Source: UQRS01 sp964481575
GTDB lineage: Bacteria; Bacillota; Clostridia; Oscillospirales; Acutalibacteraceae
Direction of reading: 5' to 3'
Length of the DNA: 22,585 bases
Assembly (NCBI GenBank): GCA_964481575.1
Contig: CAYZTR010000036.1
Coordinates: 1 to 22,585 of the forward strand
A program made the translations under genes and the position numbers. The notes under the pieces were generated by a model. The model was not told where the DNA came from, did not search any database, and saw only the letters and a list, made by a program, of their open reading frames with translations. Positions within the stretch are counted from its first letter, which is position 1, and every line of letters starts with the position of its first letter. This document shows positions 7,007 to 14,097 of the stretch, piece after piece.

Positions 7007-7549
7007 TTATCGCCCTTCCCGCAGATACTTGCTTTCCCATAAAACGGTGGTGCCGGTTTCCAAGGTGCGGGGCAGGTCGATGAGTCGTTGATTGGAACTG
7101 CCCCGGAATTGCAGGGAAATATCCTTTAATTCTTCCACAAATTCCCCGTCCACCAGCACATCGATGCAGTGGAGCATTCGATCTGTGTATACGCAGCGGG
7201 CTCGGCTTTCTGACAACAGATCGGATTCCAGGGTGTATCCGGTGTAACACCAGATATCCTTTTCAGGAAATCTGGTTTTGGCTTCCTCAACCAGCTCTAC
7301 CAGCGTTGCTTGGTTTTCCGGCTCAAAGGGCTCGCCTCCCAGCAGGGACAACCCGTTGATATAGGAAGGCGCCAATGCCTGCAGGATCTGTTCCTGAGTG
7401 TCGGCAGTGTACGTCTGGCCGTAATGAAAATCCCAGGTCATGGCGTTAAAACAGTTTTTACAGTGGTGGGTGCAGCCTGAAACAAACAGGGAGACCCGCA
7501 CCCCCAGACCGTTGGCAATATCGCAGGGTTTGATTTCTCCGTAGTACAT
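7007..7549 (-). CDS. nrdG: Anaerobic ribonucleotide reductase activating protein
   Basis: A 180-residue radical SAM enzyme that installs the glycyl radical on NrdD using S-adenosylmethionine and a [4Fe-4S] cluster. The cluster motif CTHHCKNC (Cys26, Cys30, Cys33) is intact, preceded by the VSLFVSGC strand typical of NrdG. LLGGEPFEPEN matches the SAM-contacting GGEP motif. Length is at the upper end of the usual 150-180 residues. The ATG follows AAAGGAG with seven bases spacing. It lies downstream of nrdD on the same strand, separated by 75 bases that hold a GC-rich hairpin, and upstream of dut. Confidence 0.96.
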   Translation of the reverse strand: MYYGEIKPCDIANGLGVRVSLFVSGCTHHCKNCFNAMTWDFHYGQTYTADTQEQILQALAPSYINGLSLLGGEPFEPENQATLVELVEEAKTRFPEKDIWCYTGYTLESDLLSESRARCVYTDRMLHCIDVLVDGEFVEELKDISLQFRGSSNQRLIDLPRTLETGTTVLWESKYLREGR

Positions 7550-7587
7550 AAGGCATCTCCTTTGTTGCGGGAGGATCGAGTCAGAAA

Positions 7588-7617
7588 GGGGGGATCGGCG
7601 AAGCCGGTCCCCCTTTT
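7588..7617 (-). terminator. Hairpin between nrdD and nrdG
   Basis: Eleven-base arms close on a three-base loop, with one mismatch (about 7588-7599 with 7603-7613). On the minus-strand transcript the stem is followed by TTTCTGAC, only a short U-run. It therefore looks like a partial terminator or an RNA-processing or stability element within the operon, not a full stop. It could lower nrdG and dut expression relative to nrdD. Confidence 0.6.
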
Positions 7618-7624
7618 CATCAGT

Positions 7625-9790
7625 TTACAGGTGGAGTACCCGATCCTGAATCTCTTGGGTACGTCCCTGATTCCAGAACTGGGTGCCGATATAGCCGCAG
7701 GTGCGGCGGGCTACATTCAGCTTGTTCTGATCCCGGTTGCCGCACTTGGGACATTCCCAAACCAGCTTGCCGTCTGCATCCTTCACAATTTGAATTTCAC
7801 CGTCAAAGCCGCAAACCTGACAATAGTCGCTTTTGGTATTCAGCTCAGCGTAGGTGATGTTATCGTAAATGAACCGCATAACCTTCAGGACAGCCTCCAG
7901 ATTGTTCTGCATGTCGGGAACTTCCACGTAGCTGATGGCACCGCCGGGGGATAGAGCCTGGAACTGGGATTCAAATTTCAGCTTGGTAAAGGCATCAATT
8001 TCCTCAGTGACATGGACGTGATAGGAATTGGTGATGTAGTTTTTATCCGTGACGCCGGGAATGATACCAAACCGCTTTTGAAGGCACTTGGCAAACTTGT
8101 AAGTAGTGCTCTCCAGAGGGGTGCCGTACAGGCTGAAATCAATGTTGCTTTCCTCCCGCCACTTTTTGCAGGCATCATTCAAATGCTGCATGACCTGTAG
8201 CGCAAAGGGGGTGGAGGAAGGATGGGTGTGGGTGTGCCCGGTCATGTAAAAGACACATTCTGACAGGCCGGCATAGCCAAGGGAAATAGTGGAGTAGCCG
8301 CCATACAGGAGCTTGTCAATCTTTTCTCCCTTTTTCAGGCGAGCCAAGGCGCCGTACTGCCACAGGATGGGGGCTGCATCAGACAGGGTGCCCTTCAACC
8401 GGTTGTGACGGCACATTAGGGCTCGATGGCACAGTTCCAGGCGCTGATCCATGATATTCCAGAATTTGTCAATATCCTTGCCGGAGGAACAGGCCACATC
8501 CACCAGATTTAGGGTGACTACCCCTTGGTTGAATCGGCCGTAGAACTTGGGCTTACCGGTTTCTGGGTCATGATAGACCGTCAGGAAGGAGCGGCAACCC
8601 ATACAGGTGTAACAGTTGCCGTCCTTCAGCTCCTTCATGACCTTTTCAGAAATATAATCAGGTACCATCCGCTTGGCGGTGCATTTTGCGGCCAGCTGAG
8701 TCAAATAATAATACTCGGTACCAGGATCCACATTGTTTTCCGACAGAACGTAGATCAGCTTGGGGAAGGCCGGGGTGATCCAGACTCCGGCTTCGTTCTT
8801 GACACCCTGATACCGCTGGAGCAGAACTTCCTCGATGATCATGGCAAGATCCTTTTTCTCCTGCTCGTTCCTGGCTTCATTCAGATACATGAAAACGGTG
8901 ACAAAGGGGGCTTGTCCATTGGTGGTCATGAGGGTAACCACCTGGTACTGGATGGTTTGCACGCCGCGGCGGATTTCATCCCGGAGACGCTCCTCCACAA
9001 TTTCATGGATGGTTTCGGCATTTGAATTAGAGCCGAAACGGGCGGCTTCCGCTTCCACCTGCTGACGAATCCGTTCCCGGCTAATCTGGACAAAGGGAGC
9101 CAGGTGGGTCAGGGAAATGGATTGGCCGCCGTACTGGGAGGAAGCTACCTGCGCGATAATCTGTGTGGCAATGTTACAGGCAGTGGAAAAGCTATGGGGC
9201 TTTTCAATGAGGGTGCCGGAAATCACTGTGCCGTTTTGCAGCATGTCCTCCAGATTTACCAGATCGCAGTTGTGCATGTGCTGGGCAAAATAGTCAGCAT
9301 CATGGAAGTGGATGATACCATCCTCATGCGCCTTGACGATATCTTCCGGCAGCAGCAACCGCTTGGTGATATCCTTACTGACCTCACCGGCCATGTAATC
9401 CCGCTGAACAGAGTTAACAGTGGGGTTCTTGTTAGAATTTTCCTGTTTGACTTCTTCGTTGTTGCATTCAATCAGGGAAAGAATCTGGCCATCGGTGGTG
9501 TTGGACTTCCGGACCAGTGCCCGGCGATACCGATAGGTGATATATTTCCGTGCCACGGAAAAGGCCTGCTTCCCCATGATCTCATTTTCCACCAGATCCT
9601 GAATCTCTTCCACTGACAGAGCTCGACCCATGGTATTGCAGACATCCTCAATATGGGAGGAAATTTCCTGGATTTGTTCAGCAGTGAGCCGTTCAGTTTC
9701 CTTCACTTCATTGTTGGCTTTGGTAATGGCAGCGATGATTTTAGTAATATCAAAGGCCATTTCGGTACCGCTTCGTTTAATAATCTTCAT
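7625..9790 (-). CDS. nrdD: Anaerobic (class III) ribonucleoside-triphosphate reductase
   Basis: A 721-residue glycyl-radical enzyme that reduces ribonucleoside triphosphates to dNTPs under strict anaerobiosis. The N-terminus (MKIIKRSGTEMAFD onward, about 1-90) is an ATP-cone allosteric domain. Mid-protein Cys-rich NCYTCMGCRSF lies in the catalytic region. Near the C-terminus CQVC and CPKC form the four-cysteine zinc site. The final 27 residues contain RTCGYIG, where the glycine after Cys698 is presumably the radical site. Length and motif order are typical. The ATG has AAAGGA eight bases upstream. It heads the nrdD-nrdG-dut operon, transcribed from a promoter at about 9905-9932. Confidence 0.97.
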   Translation of the reverse strand: MKIIKRSGTEMAFDITKIIAAITKANNEVKETERLTAEQIQEISSHIEDVCNTMGRALSVEEIQDLVENEIMGKQAFSVARKYITYRYRRALVRKSNTTDGQILSLIECNNEEVKQENSNKNPTVNSVQRDYMAGEVSKDITKRLLLPEDIVKAHEDGIIHFHDADYFAQHMHNCDLVNLEDMLQNGTVISGTLIEKPHSFSTACNIATQIIAQVASSQYGGQSISLTHLAPFVQISRERIRQQVEAEAARFGSNSNAETIHEIVEERLRDEIRRGVQTIQYQVVTLMTTNGQAPFVTVFMYLNEARNEQEKKDLAMIIEEVLLQRYQGVKNEAGVWITPAFPKLIYVLSENNVDPGTEYYYLTQLAAKCTAKRMVPDYISEKVMKELKDGNCYTCMGCRSFLTVYHDPETGKPKFYGRFNQGVVTLNLVDVACSSGKDIDKFWNIMDQRLELCHRALMCRHNRLKGTLSDAAPILWQYGALARLKKGEKIDKLLYGGYSTISLGYAGLSECVFYMTGHTHTHPSSTPFALQVMQHLNDACKKWREESNIDFSLYGTPLESTTYKFAKCLQKRFGIIPGVTDKNYITNSYHVHVTEEIDAFTKLKFESQFQALSPGGAISYVEVPDMQNNLEAVLKVMRFIYDNITYAELNTKSDYCQVCGFDGEIQIVKDADGKLVWECPKCGNRDQNKLNVARRTCGYIGTQFWNQGRTQEIQDRVLHL

Positions 9791-9904
9791 GTTTAGAATC
9801 CTTTCTGAAACTGCATTGTTTCCTGTAACGACAGTATGTTCACCGATGAAAACAAAATTTTACGCAACTAAATCTGGGGGTTAAATTCCACTTGAGCATG
9901 ATTG

Positions 9905-9932
9905 ATTATACCACATCTTGTGTGAATTGCAA
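9905..9932 (-). promoter_or_regulatory. nrdD promoter with internal inverted repeat
   Basis: Read on the minus strand: -35 TTGCAA (9932-9927), 16-bp spacer, consensus -10 TATAAT (9910-9905). The spacer contains CACA-AGA-TGTG, a short inverted repeat placed where a repressor would block RNA polymerase. NrdR, the usual regulator of nrd operons, binds CACA/TGTG-flanked AT-rich boxes, but this repeat is shorter than the 16-bp consensus and I see no clear second box. Confidence 0.6.
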
Positions 9933-10005
9933 GAGCAAAACGCAAGAAATTGAAATTTATTTTTTTTACACCGGAAAGACTCTGTGAAGTTGCACAGAAA
10001 AAAGA

Positions 10006-10019
10006 TTACAATTTTGTAA
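10006..10019. repeat. 14-bp palindrome between divergent promoters
   Basis: TTACAA-TT-TTGTAA, arms perfectly complementary. It lies about 48 bp upstream of the lrgA -35 box and 74 bp from the nrd -35 box. It has the shape of a dimeric regulator operator; no regulator gene is adjacent. Confidence 0.5.
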
Positions 10020-10066
10020 CCTTTTTTCAAGTGCCAAAAAATCGGTGCATTTTTTAGTAAATCTGC

Positions 10067-10095
10067 TTGTATCTCCCAAAGGGATGATGTATAAT
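10067..10095 (+). promoter_or_regulatory. lrgAB promoter
   Basis: -35 TTGTAT (10067-10072), 17-bp spacer, consensus -10 TATAAT (10090-10095). Start point near 10102. The leader can form a small stem (GCTG and ACG with CGT and CAGC) before the lrgA ribosome binding site. Confidence 0.65.
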
Positions 10096-10154
10096 AATCA
10101 AGCTGCGACGTTCGGGAATCAGGACGATGCGTCAGCGTGGGAAGGTCGATTGGA

Positions 10155-10529
10155 ATGAAATATTTGAAACAGTTTTGCATCATACTTATTATTTCCCTGC
10201 TGGGAGAAATTTTGCACGTGGTGGTACCCCTTCCGGTGCCGGCCAGTGTTTATGGACTGGTTCTGATGCTTCTGGCACTTTGCACGCATCTGATTCGTTT
10301 GGAGCAGGTGGAGGAAACCGGTCGCTTTTTGATTGAAATTATGCCCATTATGTTTGTTCCAGCTGCCGTAGGTATCCTGGCCAGTTGGGATGCTGTCAAG
10401 GCCATTTGGCTGCCGGTGCTGGTCATTACGCTGGTTTCTACTGTGGTGGTGATGGTTGCAGCCGGATTGGTGACCCAGGGGTTGATGGCGCTGAAGCAGA
10501 AGAAGGGGGCGCAAGACATTGCTGAATAA
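10155..10529 (+). CDS. lrgA: CidA/LrgA family holin-like membrane protein
   Basis: A 124-residue integral membrane protein with four hydrophobic segments and a short charged C-terminus. The family signature region LPVPASVYGLVLMLL and the following IEIMPIMFVPAAVG segment are typical of CidA/LrgA proteins. These are holin-like proteins linked to autolysis control, and in several bacteria to pyruvate or overflow-metabolite transport together with LrgB. I chose the ATG at 10155 because AAGG lies nine bases upstream and the protein then starts MKYLKQF like its relatives; an in-frame GTG at 10137 overlaps that Shine-Dalgarno. Its end overlaps lrgB by 11 bases. No LytSR-type two-component genes are in the window. 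The lrgA versus cidA naming is not resolvable from sequence alone. Confidence 0.88.
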   Translation: MKYLKQFCIILIISLLGEILHVVVPLPVPASVYGLVLMLLALCTHLIRLEQVEETGRFLIEIMPIMFVPAAVGILASWDAVKAIWLPVLVITLVSTVVVMVAAGLVTQGLMALKQKKGAQDIAE

Positions 10530-11211
10530 TTCTCTTTTCTTTGGCGTTGTGTTGAGCCTGCTGGGATATCTGGTGGGAATGCTGCTGCAGAAGAAATTCC
10601 GGCTGGCGGTATTTAATCCGTTGCTGATTGCGGTGATTCTATGTGTTGCTGTTGTAGCGCTGCTGCCGGATTCGGTGTTGTCTTATGAAGTGTATGCCCA
10701 AGGGGGAAATTACATTTCCTTTTTCCTGACGCCGGCCACTGTTTGCTTGGCCATTCCGCTGTATCAGCAGCTTTCTCTGCTGAAGGAAAACTGGTGGGCT
10801 ATCCTTGGAGGAATTCTCGCCGGTGTCTTGGCCAGTGTATGCTCGGTTTTGGGACTTTCCCTGGCGTTTGGTCTGTCGCATCAGGAGTATGTGACCTTAC
10901 TACCTAAATCCATTACCACAGCCATCGGTATGGCGGTTTCTGAGGATTTGGGCGGAATTGTTCCTGTGACGGTGGTCTCCATTGTGCTGACCGGCGTGTT
11001 TGGTAATATGATTGCTGAAACGGTCTGTAAGCTGTTCCGCATACGGAATCCCATTGCCCGAGGAATCGGCATCGGTTCAGCGGCCCATGCCATCGGTACT
11101 TCCCGCGCTATTCAGATGGGGGAGGTAGAAGGCGCTATGTCCGGTTTGGCCTTGGCCATTTCCGGTTTGCTGACTGTTGTGGGTGCATCTATTTTTGCAG
11201 AAATTATGTAA
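10519..11211 (+). CDS. lrgB: LrgB/CidB family membrane protein
   Basis: A 230-residue polytopic membrane protein of the LrgB/CidB family. Characteristic stretches are FFLTPATVCLAIPLYQQ, LLPKSITTAIGMAVSEDLGG and AAHAIGTSRA; the last two are the most conserved family motifs. The start is TTG at 10519 within the end of lrgA, with a GGGGG ribosome binding site about eight bases upstream, so translation is probably coupled. LrgA and LrgB act together in the cytoplasmic membrane, in murein hydrolase control or in pyruvate uptake depending on species. No obvious terminator follows, and the phosphatase gene begins 64 bases later, so read-through is possible. Confidence 0.92.
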   Translation: MLNNSLFFGVVLSLLGYLVGMLLQKKFRLAVFNPLLIAVILCVAVVALLPDSVLSYEVYAQGGNYISFFLTPATVCLAIPLYQQLSLLKENWWAILGGILAGVLASVCSVLGLSLAFGLSHQEYVTLLPKSITTAIGMAVSEDLGGIVPVTVVSIVLTGVFGNMIAETVCKLFRIRNPIARGIGIGSAAHAIGTSRAIQMGEVEGAMSGLALAISGLLTVVGASIFAEIM

Positions 11212-11275
11212 ACCGATAAATGTAAAGAATGATTAATTGTTTTTCGTGTTGTTATGGTAACTTGGGGGTAATGAT

Positions 11276-11923
11276 ATGCGATACCAAACGGTGATATTTG
11301 ATCTGGACGGAACTTTGCTGGATACGCTGCAGGATCTGACCGATGCGGTGAATGCTGCCCTGGCTGGCTGTGGTTTGCCGGTACGTACCCTGGAGGAGGT
11401 TCGGGTCTTTGTTGGCAACGGGATCCGAAATCTGATGCGCCGTGCTGTACCTGGTGGAGAAGCAAATCCGGCTTTTGATGCGGCTTTTGCCGCGTTCAAA
11501 GCGTATTACGCTGACCATTGTCGGGATCACACTACCCCTTATCCCGGCGTGCCGGAATTATTGGACGCCTTAGCCGCGGCTGGCGTAAAGGTGGCCATTG
11601 TTTCCAATAAGGCGGATTTTGCCGTGAAGGAGCTACAGGCTGCCTATTTTTCGCAGAATGTGCCGGTGGCCATTGGCGAGCGGGATGGAATCGCAAAAAA
11701 GCCGGCGCCAGATACGGTATTTGCTGCGCTGCAGGAATTGGGTGCTTCGGTGGATACTGCGGTCTATGTTGGGGACTCCGATGTGGATATTGAAACGGCA
11801 CAAAACGCAGGGATGGACTGTATTTCAGTGGATTGGGGGTTTCGGAGCCGCGATTTCCTTCTGGCCCATGGTGCGCAGGTGATTTGCAGCGATACTGCTC
11901 AACTACTACAGACCATTTCTTGA
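11276..11923 (+). CDS. gph: HAD-family phosphatase, phosphoglycolate phosphatase-like
   Basis: A 215-residue cytosolic haloacid-dehalogenase hydrolase. Motif I is FDLDGTLLDT with nucleophile Asp9 and Asp11. Motif II is the Ser in AIVSNKADF, motif III the Lys in KKPAPDT, and motif IV the acidic pair in VGDSDVDIETA. A helical cap domain occupies about residues 15-85, the subclass arrangement of Gph/PGP enzymes, which remove phosphate from 2-phosphoglycolate formed during DNA repair or oxidative damage. HAD enzymes are promiscuous and the true substrate may differ, so the symbol is provisional. GGGGG lies seven bases before the ATG. The gene sits between lrgAB and the atp operon. Confidence 0.85.
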   Translation: MRYQTVIFDLDGTLLDTLQDLTDAVNAALAGCGLPVRTLEEVRVFVGNGIRNLMRRAVPGGEANPAFDAAFAAFKAYYADHCRDHTTPYPGVPELLDALAAAGVKVAIVSNKADFAVKELQAAYFSQNVPVAIGERDGIAKKPAPDTVFAALQELGASVDTAVYVGDSDVDIETAQNAGMDCISVDWGFRSRDFLLAHGAQVICSDTAQLLQTIS

Positions 11924-11950
11924 CAAATTTCACAATTTCACCCGATTTTG

Positions 11951-11970
11951 TTCTAAAATATTTTTTAGAA
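11951..11970. repeat. A/T-rich inverted repeat upstream of atp promoter
   Basis: TTCTAAAA-TATT-TTTTAGAA, perfect 8-bp arms. It lies 18 bp upstream of the atp -35 box and 27 bp after the phosphatase stop. It could be an operator, an UP-like A/T element or a weak terminator of the preceding gene. Confidence 0.45.
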
Positions 11971-11988
11971 AGTTTGCCGTCGGGGGGA

Positions 11989-12016
11989 TTGACAATTTAA
12001 GATATAGATTTATAAT
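11989..12016 (+). promoter_or_regulatory. atp operon promoter
   Basis: Consensus -35 TTGACA (11989-11994), 16-bp spacer, consensus -10 TATAAT (12011-12016). It is the only convincing promoter before atpB. The start point, near 12023, coincides with the base of the hairpin described at 12024-12063. Confidence 0.85.
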
Positions 12017-12023
12017 AGGCATG

Positions 12024-12063
12024 GTCAAAGGTGACCCGGTTTCGGGTGACCTTTGACTTTTTT
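12024..12063 (+). terminator. Terminator-like hairpin at the 5' end of the atp transcript
   Basis: GTCAAAGGT and ACCCG pair with CGGGT and ACCTTTGAC around a GTTT loop, with a single G-G mismatch, and TTTTTT follows (12058-12063). By form it is an intrinsic terminator. It could stop read-through from the phosphatase gene. It also lies downstream of the atp promoter and 25 bp before atpB, so it must be passed by every transcript from that promoter. Confidence 0.78.
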
Positions 12064-12088
12064 ATTGCTTTGTAAGGAGGTGTAACCT

Positions 12089-12778
12089 ATGGAGGATATT
12101 GGCACACGGCTTATGGAGGAGCTGGAAAACAATCAGGCTTTTCTTCGCTTTTCCATTGGAAGTTTTCCGGTGGAGATTCCAAAGTCGGTGGTGGTGACCT
12201 GGATCATCATGGCAGTGCTGGTATTGGCTTCCATTCTTCTGACCCGCGGACTGAAAATTATGCCCGGTAAGGTTCAATGCGGGGTGGAAACAGTGGTGTC
12301 CTTCCTCTACAACTTCTTCTACGACATCCTGGGGGAGAAAGGCAAGCGGTATATACCCTATTTAAGCACCGTCATGATTTACCTGGTGGTTGCAAATATC
12401 ATCGGTGTGTTTGGGATCACGCCGCCTACCAAGGATCTGAATGTCACCGCCGGGCTGGCGATTCTGAGCATTCTTCTGATTGAAGGCGCCGGCATTCGGG
12501 CCAGAGGGATGAAGGGCTGGCTGAAAAGCTTTGCGGAACCCATTCCGCTGATTGCGCCCCTGAACCTGCTGGAAATCATCATTCGGCCGCTGTCTCTGTG
12601 TATGCGGCTGTTTGGTAATGTTCTGGGTGCATTCGTGGTCATGGAACTGATCAAGATCGTGCTGCCGCCGGTGGTGCCTGTGGCCTTCAGCTTTTACTTT
12701 GATTTCTTTGACGGCTGTATTCAGGCTTATGTTTTCGTGTTTTTAACCTCTTTGTTTATCAAGGAAGCCATCGAGTAA
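12089..12778 (+). CDS. atpB: F0F1 ATP synthase subunit a
   Basis: A 229-residue membrane subunit of F0 that forms the ion half-channels against the c-ring. The conserved helix RPLSLCMRLFGN carries the essential arginine (Arg173 here). Predicted transmembrane stretches include VVTWIIMAVLVLASILL, YLSTVMIYLVVANIIGVFGI and the C-terminal hairpin ending FVFLTSLFIKEAIE. The ATG has a near-perfect ribosome binding site, AAGGAGGTG. It is the first gene of the complete atpBEFHAGDC operon; no atpI or atpZ precedes it. Confidence 0.97.
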   Translation: MEDIGTRLMEELENNQAFLRFSIGSFPVEIPKSVVVTWIIMAVLVLASILLTRGLKIMPGKVQCGVETVVSFLYNFFYDILGEKGKRYIPYLSTVMIYLVVANIIGVFGITPPTKDLNVTAGLAILSILLIEGAGIRARGMKGWLKSFAEPIPLIAPLNLLEIIIRPLSLCMRLFGNVLGAFVVMELIKIVLPPVVPVAFSFYFDFFDGCIQAYVFVFLTSLFIKEAIE

Positions 12779-12846
12779 GAACAAACTTGTTTCATCGGGG
12801 CTGATGCCCTAAAGAATTGGAAAATTTTAAAAGGAGTGTATAAATC

Positions 12847-13077
12847 ATGAGTGTAACTGCGTTGATTGCCATTGGAGCCGGTATTGCTGTTTTAACCGGT
12901 GTAGGTGCCGGTGTTGGAATTGGAATTGCCACCGGAAAGGCTACTGAATCCATTGCCCGTCAGCCGGAAGCCAAAGGAGACATCAATAAAGCGCTGCTGT
13001 TAGGCTGCGCTCTTGCCGAAGCCACCGCTATTTATGGCTTTGTTATTGCCATTCTCTGTATCCTATTCCTGAAATAA
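12847..13077 (+). CDS. atpE: F0F1 ATP synthase subunit c
   Basis: A 76-residue two-helix proteolipid that forms the rotating ring of F0. The polar loop ARQPEAKGDI is textbook. Helix 2 carries the ion-binding carboxylate Glu58 in ALAEATAIYGF. Compared with the Na+-binding c subunit of Ilyobacter tartaricus, the helix-1 glutamine is Ile25 and the serine after the glutamate is Ala59, while Thr60 and Tyr63 are kept. Proton coupling is therefore the likelier reading. Translation starts after AAAAGGAG in a very A/T-rich stretch, in line with the need for many c copies per complex. It lies 68 bases after atpB. Confidence 0.97.
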   Translation: MSVTALIAIGAGIAVLTGVGAGVGIGIATGKATESIARQPEAKGDINKALLLGCALAEATAIYGFVIAILCILFLK

Positions 13078-13092
13078 AGGTCGCTGATTACC

Positions 13093-13593
13093 ATGCAGGC
13101 ACAAACGATTTTAGTCATTAACTGGAATCTTTTTTGGACGATCTTCAATATTCTGGTTTTATTCGTATTGCTTCGGCTGTTCCTGTTTAAACCGGTTCAG
13201 AAAATGATGCAGGCCCGCCAGGACAAGATTAAAGCCGCGTTTGATGAAGCGGAAACCAAAACAGCTGAGGCAGAAGCCATGAAAACCGCCTATGCAAATG
13301 AATTGGAGGAGGCCGGCAAGGAAGCCGCCCGAATCCTGGAGGATGCAAGGAATCAGGCCAGAAGCGAATCCGGTCAGATTCTGGAGCAAGCCCAGGCACA
13401 GGCGGATAAAACCCTGGCAGATGCCCGGATTACCATAGCGGAGGAGCAGGAGAAAGCCCGCAGGGCATCTCAAAAGGAAATAGCTTCTCTGGCTATTTTA
13501 GCAGCCGCTAAGGTGATGGCGCAAACGCCAGATTCCCAGCCGGAAGAAACCCAAATTGAGGATTTTATTGCAAAGGTTGGTGCTGAGAAATGA
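13093..13593 (+). CDS. atpF: F0F1 ATP synthase subunit b
   Basis: A 166-residue peripheral stalk subunit. One N-terminal membrane helix (about residues 8-28, NWNLFWTIFNILVLFVLLRLFLF) is followed by KPVQKMMQARQDKI and then a long charged helix (about 40-150) rich in Ala, Glu, Lys and Gln, forming the right-handed coiled-coil dimer that reaches delta. Length is standard. The ATG lies 15 bases after atpE, and its ribosome binding site AAAGG overlaps the atpE stop codon. Its last four bases overlap atpH (ATGA). Confidence 0.95.
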   Translation: MQAQTILVINWNLFWTIFNILVLFVLLRLFLFKPVQKMMQARQDKIKAAFDEAETKTAEAEAMKTAYANELEEAGKEAARILEDARNQARSESGQILEQAQAQADKTLADARITIAEEQEKARRASQKEIASLAILAAAKVMAQTPDSQPEETQIEDFIAKVGAEK

Positions 13594-14093
13594 CCGGCAT
13601 CGCATCCCAATGCGCCAGAGCACTGTGGAATCTGCATCTGCCGAAAGCGTCTGTCGCCGGGACCAGGTCGCTGTATTGCGGCAGCCGGGAATTGCAGAGG
13701 GTTTTGACCTCTCCAGCAATACAACGTTCGGAAAAGCTGGCTGTGATCTCTCGGGTTTTCCCGGATGACATGCAGCCCTTTTTGCAGACACTGTGCGATC
13801 TGGATCAAATTTCGGTTCTGCCGGATGTGTTGGACGCTTATGATACGCTACAGGCCCAGGCAGCGGGTGAACTGCAGGCGACCTTGCTGTATGTGCAGCG
13901 TCCTTCGGAGGCCCAACTGGCTGCCATGCAGGAGATGCTCTGCCAAAAACACGGTGCCAAATCTGTTCGGCTGAATTTACAGGAAAGCCCCCAACTTTTG
14001 GGTGGTTATGTCCTTCGAGTGGGGGACGTCCAGTATGATGACAGTTTTAAAACCAAACTTGCAGCTTTGCAAGGTTCCTTAAGTAAGGTGTGA
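13590..14093 (+). CDS. atpH: F0F1 ATP synthase subunit delta
   Basis: A 167-residue F1 delta (OSCP-type) subunit that joins the b stalk to the alpha3beta3 head. The N-terminal helical domain covers about residues 1-105 with the typical PAIQRSEKLAVISRVF stretch. The C-terminal part contains QESPQLLGGYVLRVGDVQYDDSF, matching the family's conserved GG-x-x-hydrophobic-D-DSx end. The sequence is otherwise divergent, as is usual for delta. Start ATG overlaps atpF by four bases, and atpA begins four bases after its stop. Confidence 0.93.
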   Translation: MTGIASQCARALWNLHLPKASVAGTRSLYCGSRELQRVLTSPAIQRSEKLAVISRVFPDDMQPFLQTLCDLDQISVLPDVLDAYDTLQAQAAGELQATLLYVQRPSEAQLAAMQEMLCQKHGAKSVRLNLQESPQLLGGYVLRVGDVQYDDSFKTKLAALQGSLSKV

Positions 14094-14097
14094 TACT

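Larger units (their letters stand above)
9791..10154. other. Divergent intergenic region nrdD / lrgA
   Basis: 364 bases with no credible gene. From left to right it holds the nrdD leader (about 108 nt), the minus-strand nrd promoter with an inverted repeat, an A/T-rich stretch with a perfect palindrome (10006-10019), an AAAAAAT/ATTTTTT inverted repeat (10036-10055), and the plus-strand lrgA promoter with its roughly 50-nt leader. Confidence 0.75.

Noticed and set aside
9791..9900. Cobalamin or other riboswitch in the nrdD leader
   Set aside because: The roughly 108-nt leader shows none of the conserved motifs (for example a B12 box) and no strong terminator or sequestering hairpin.
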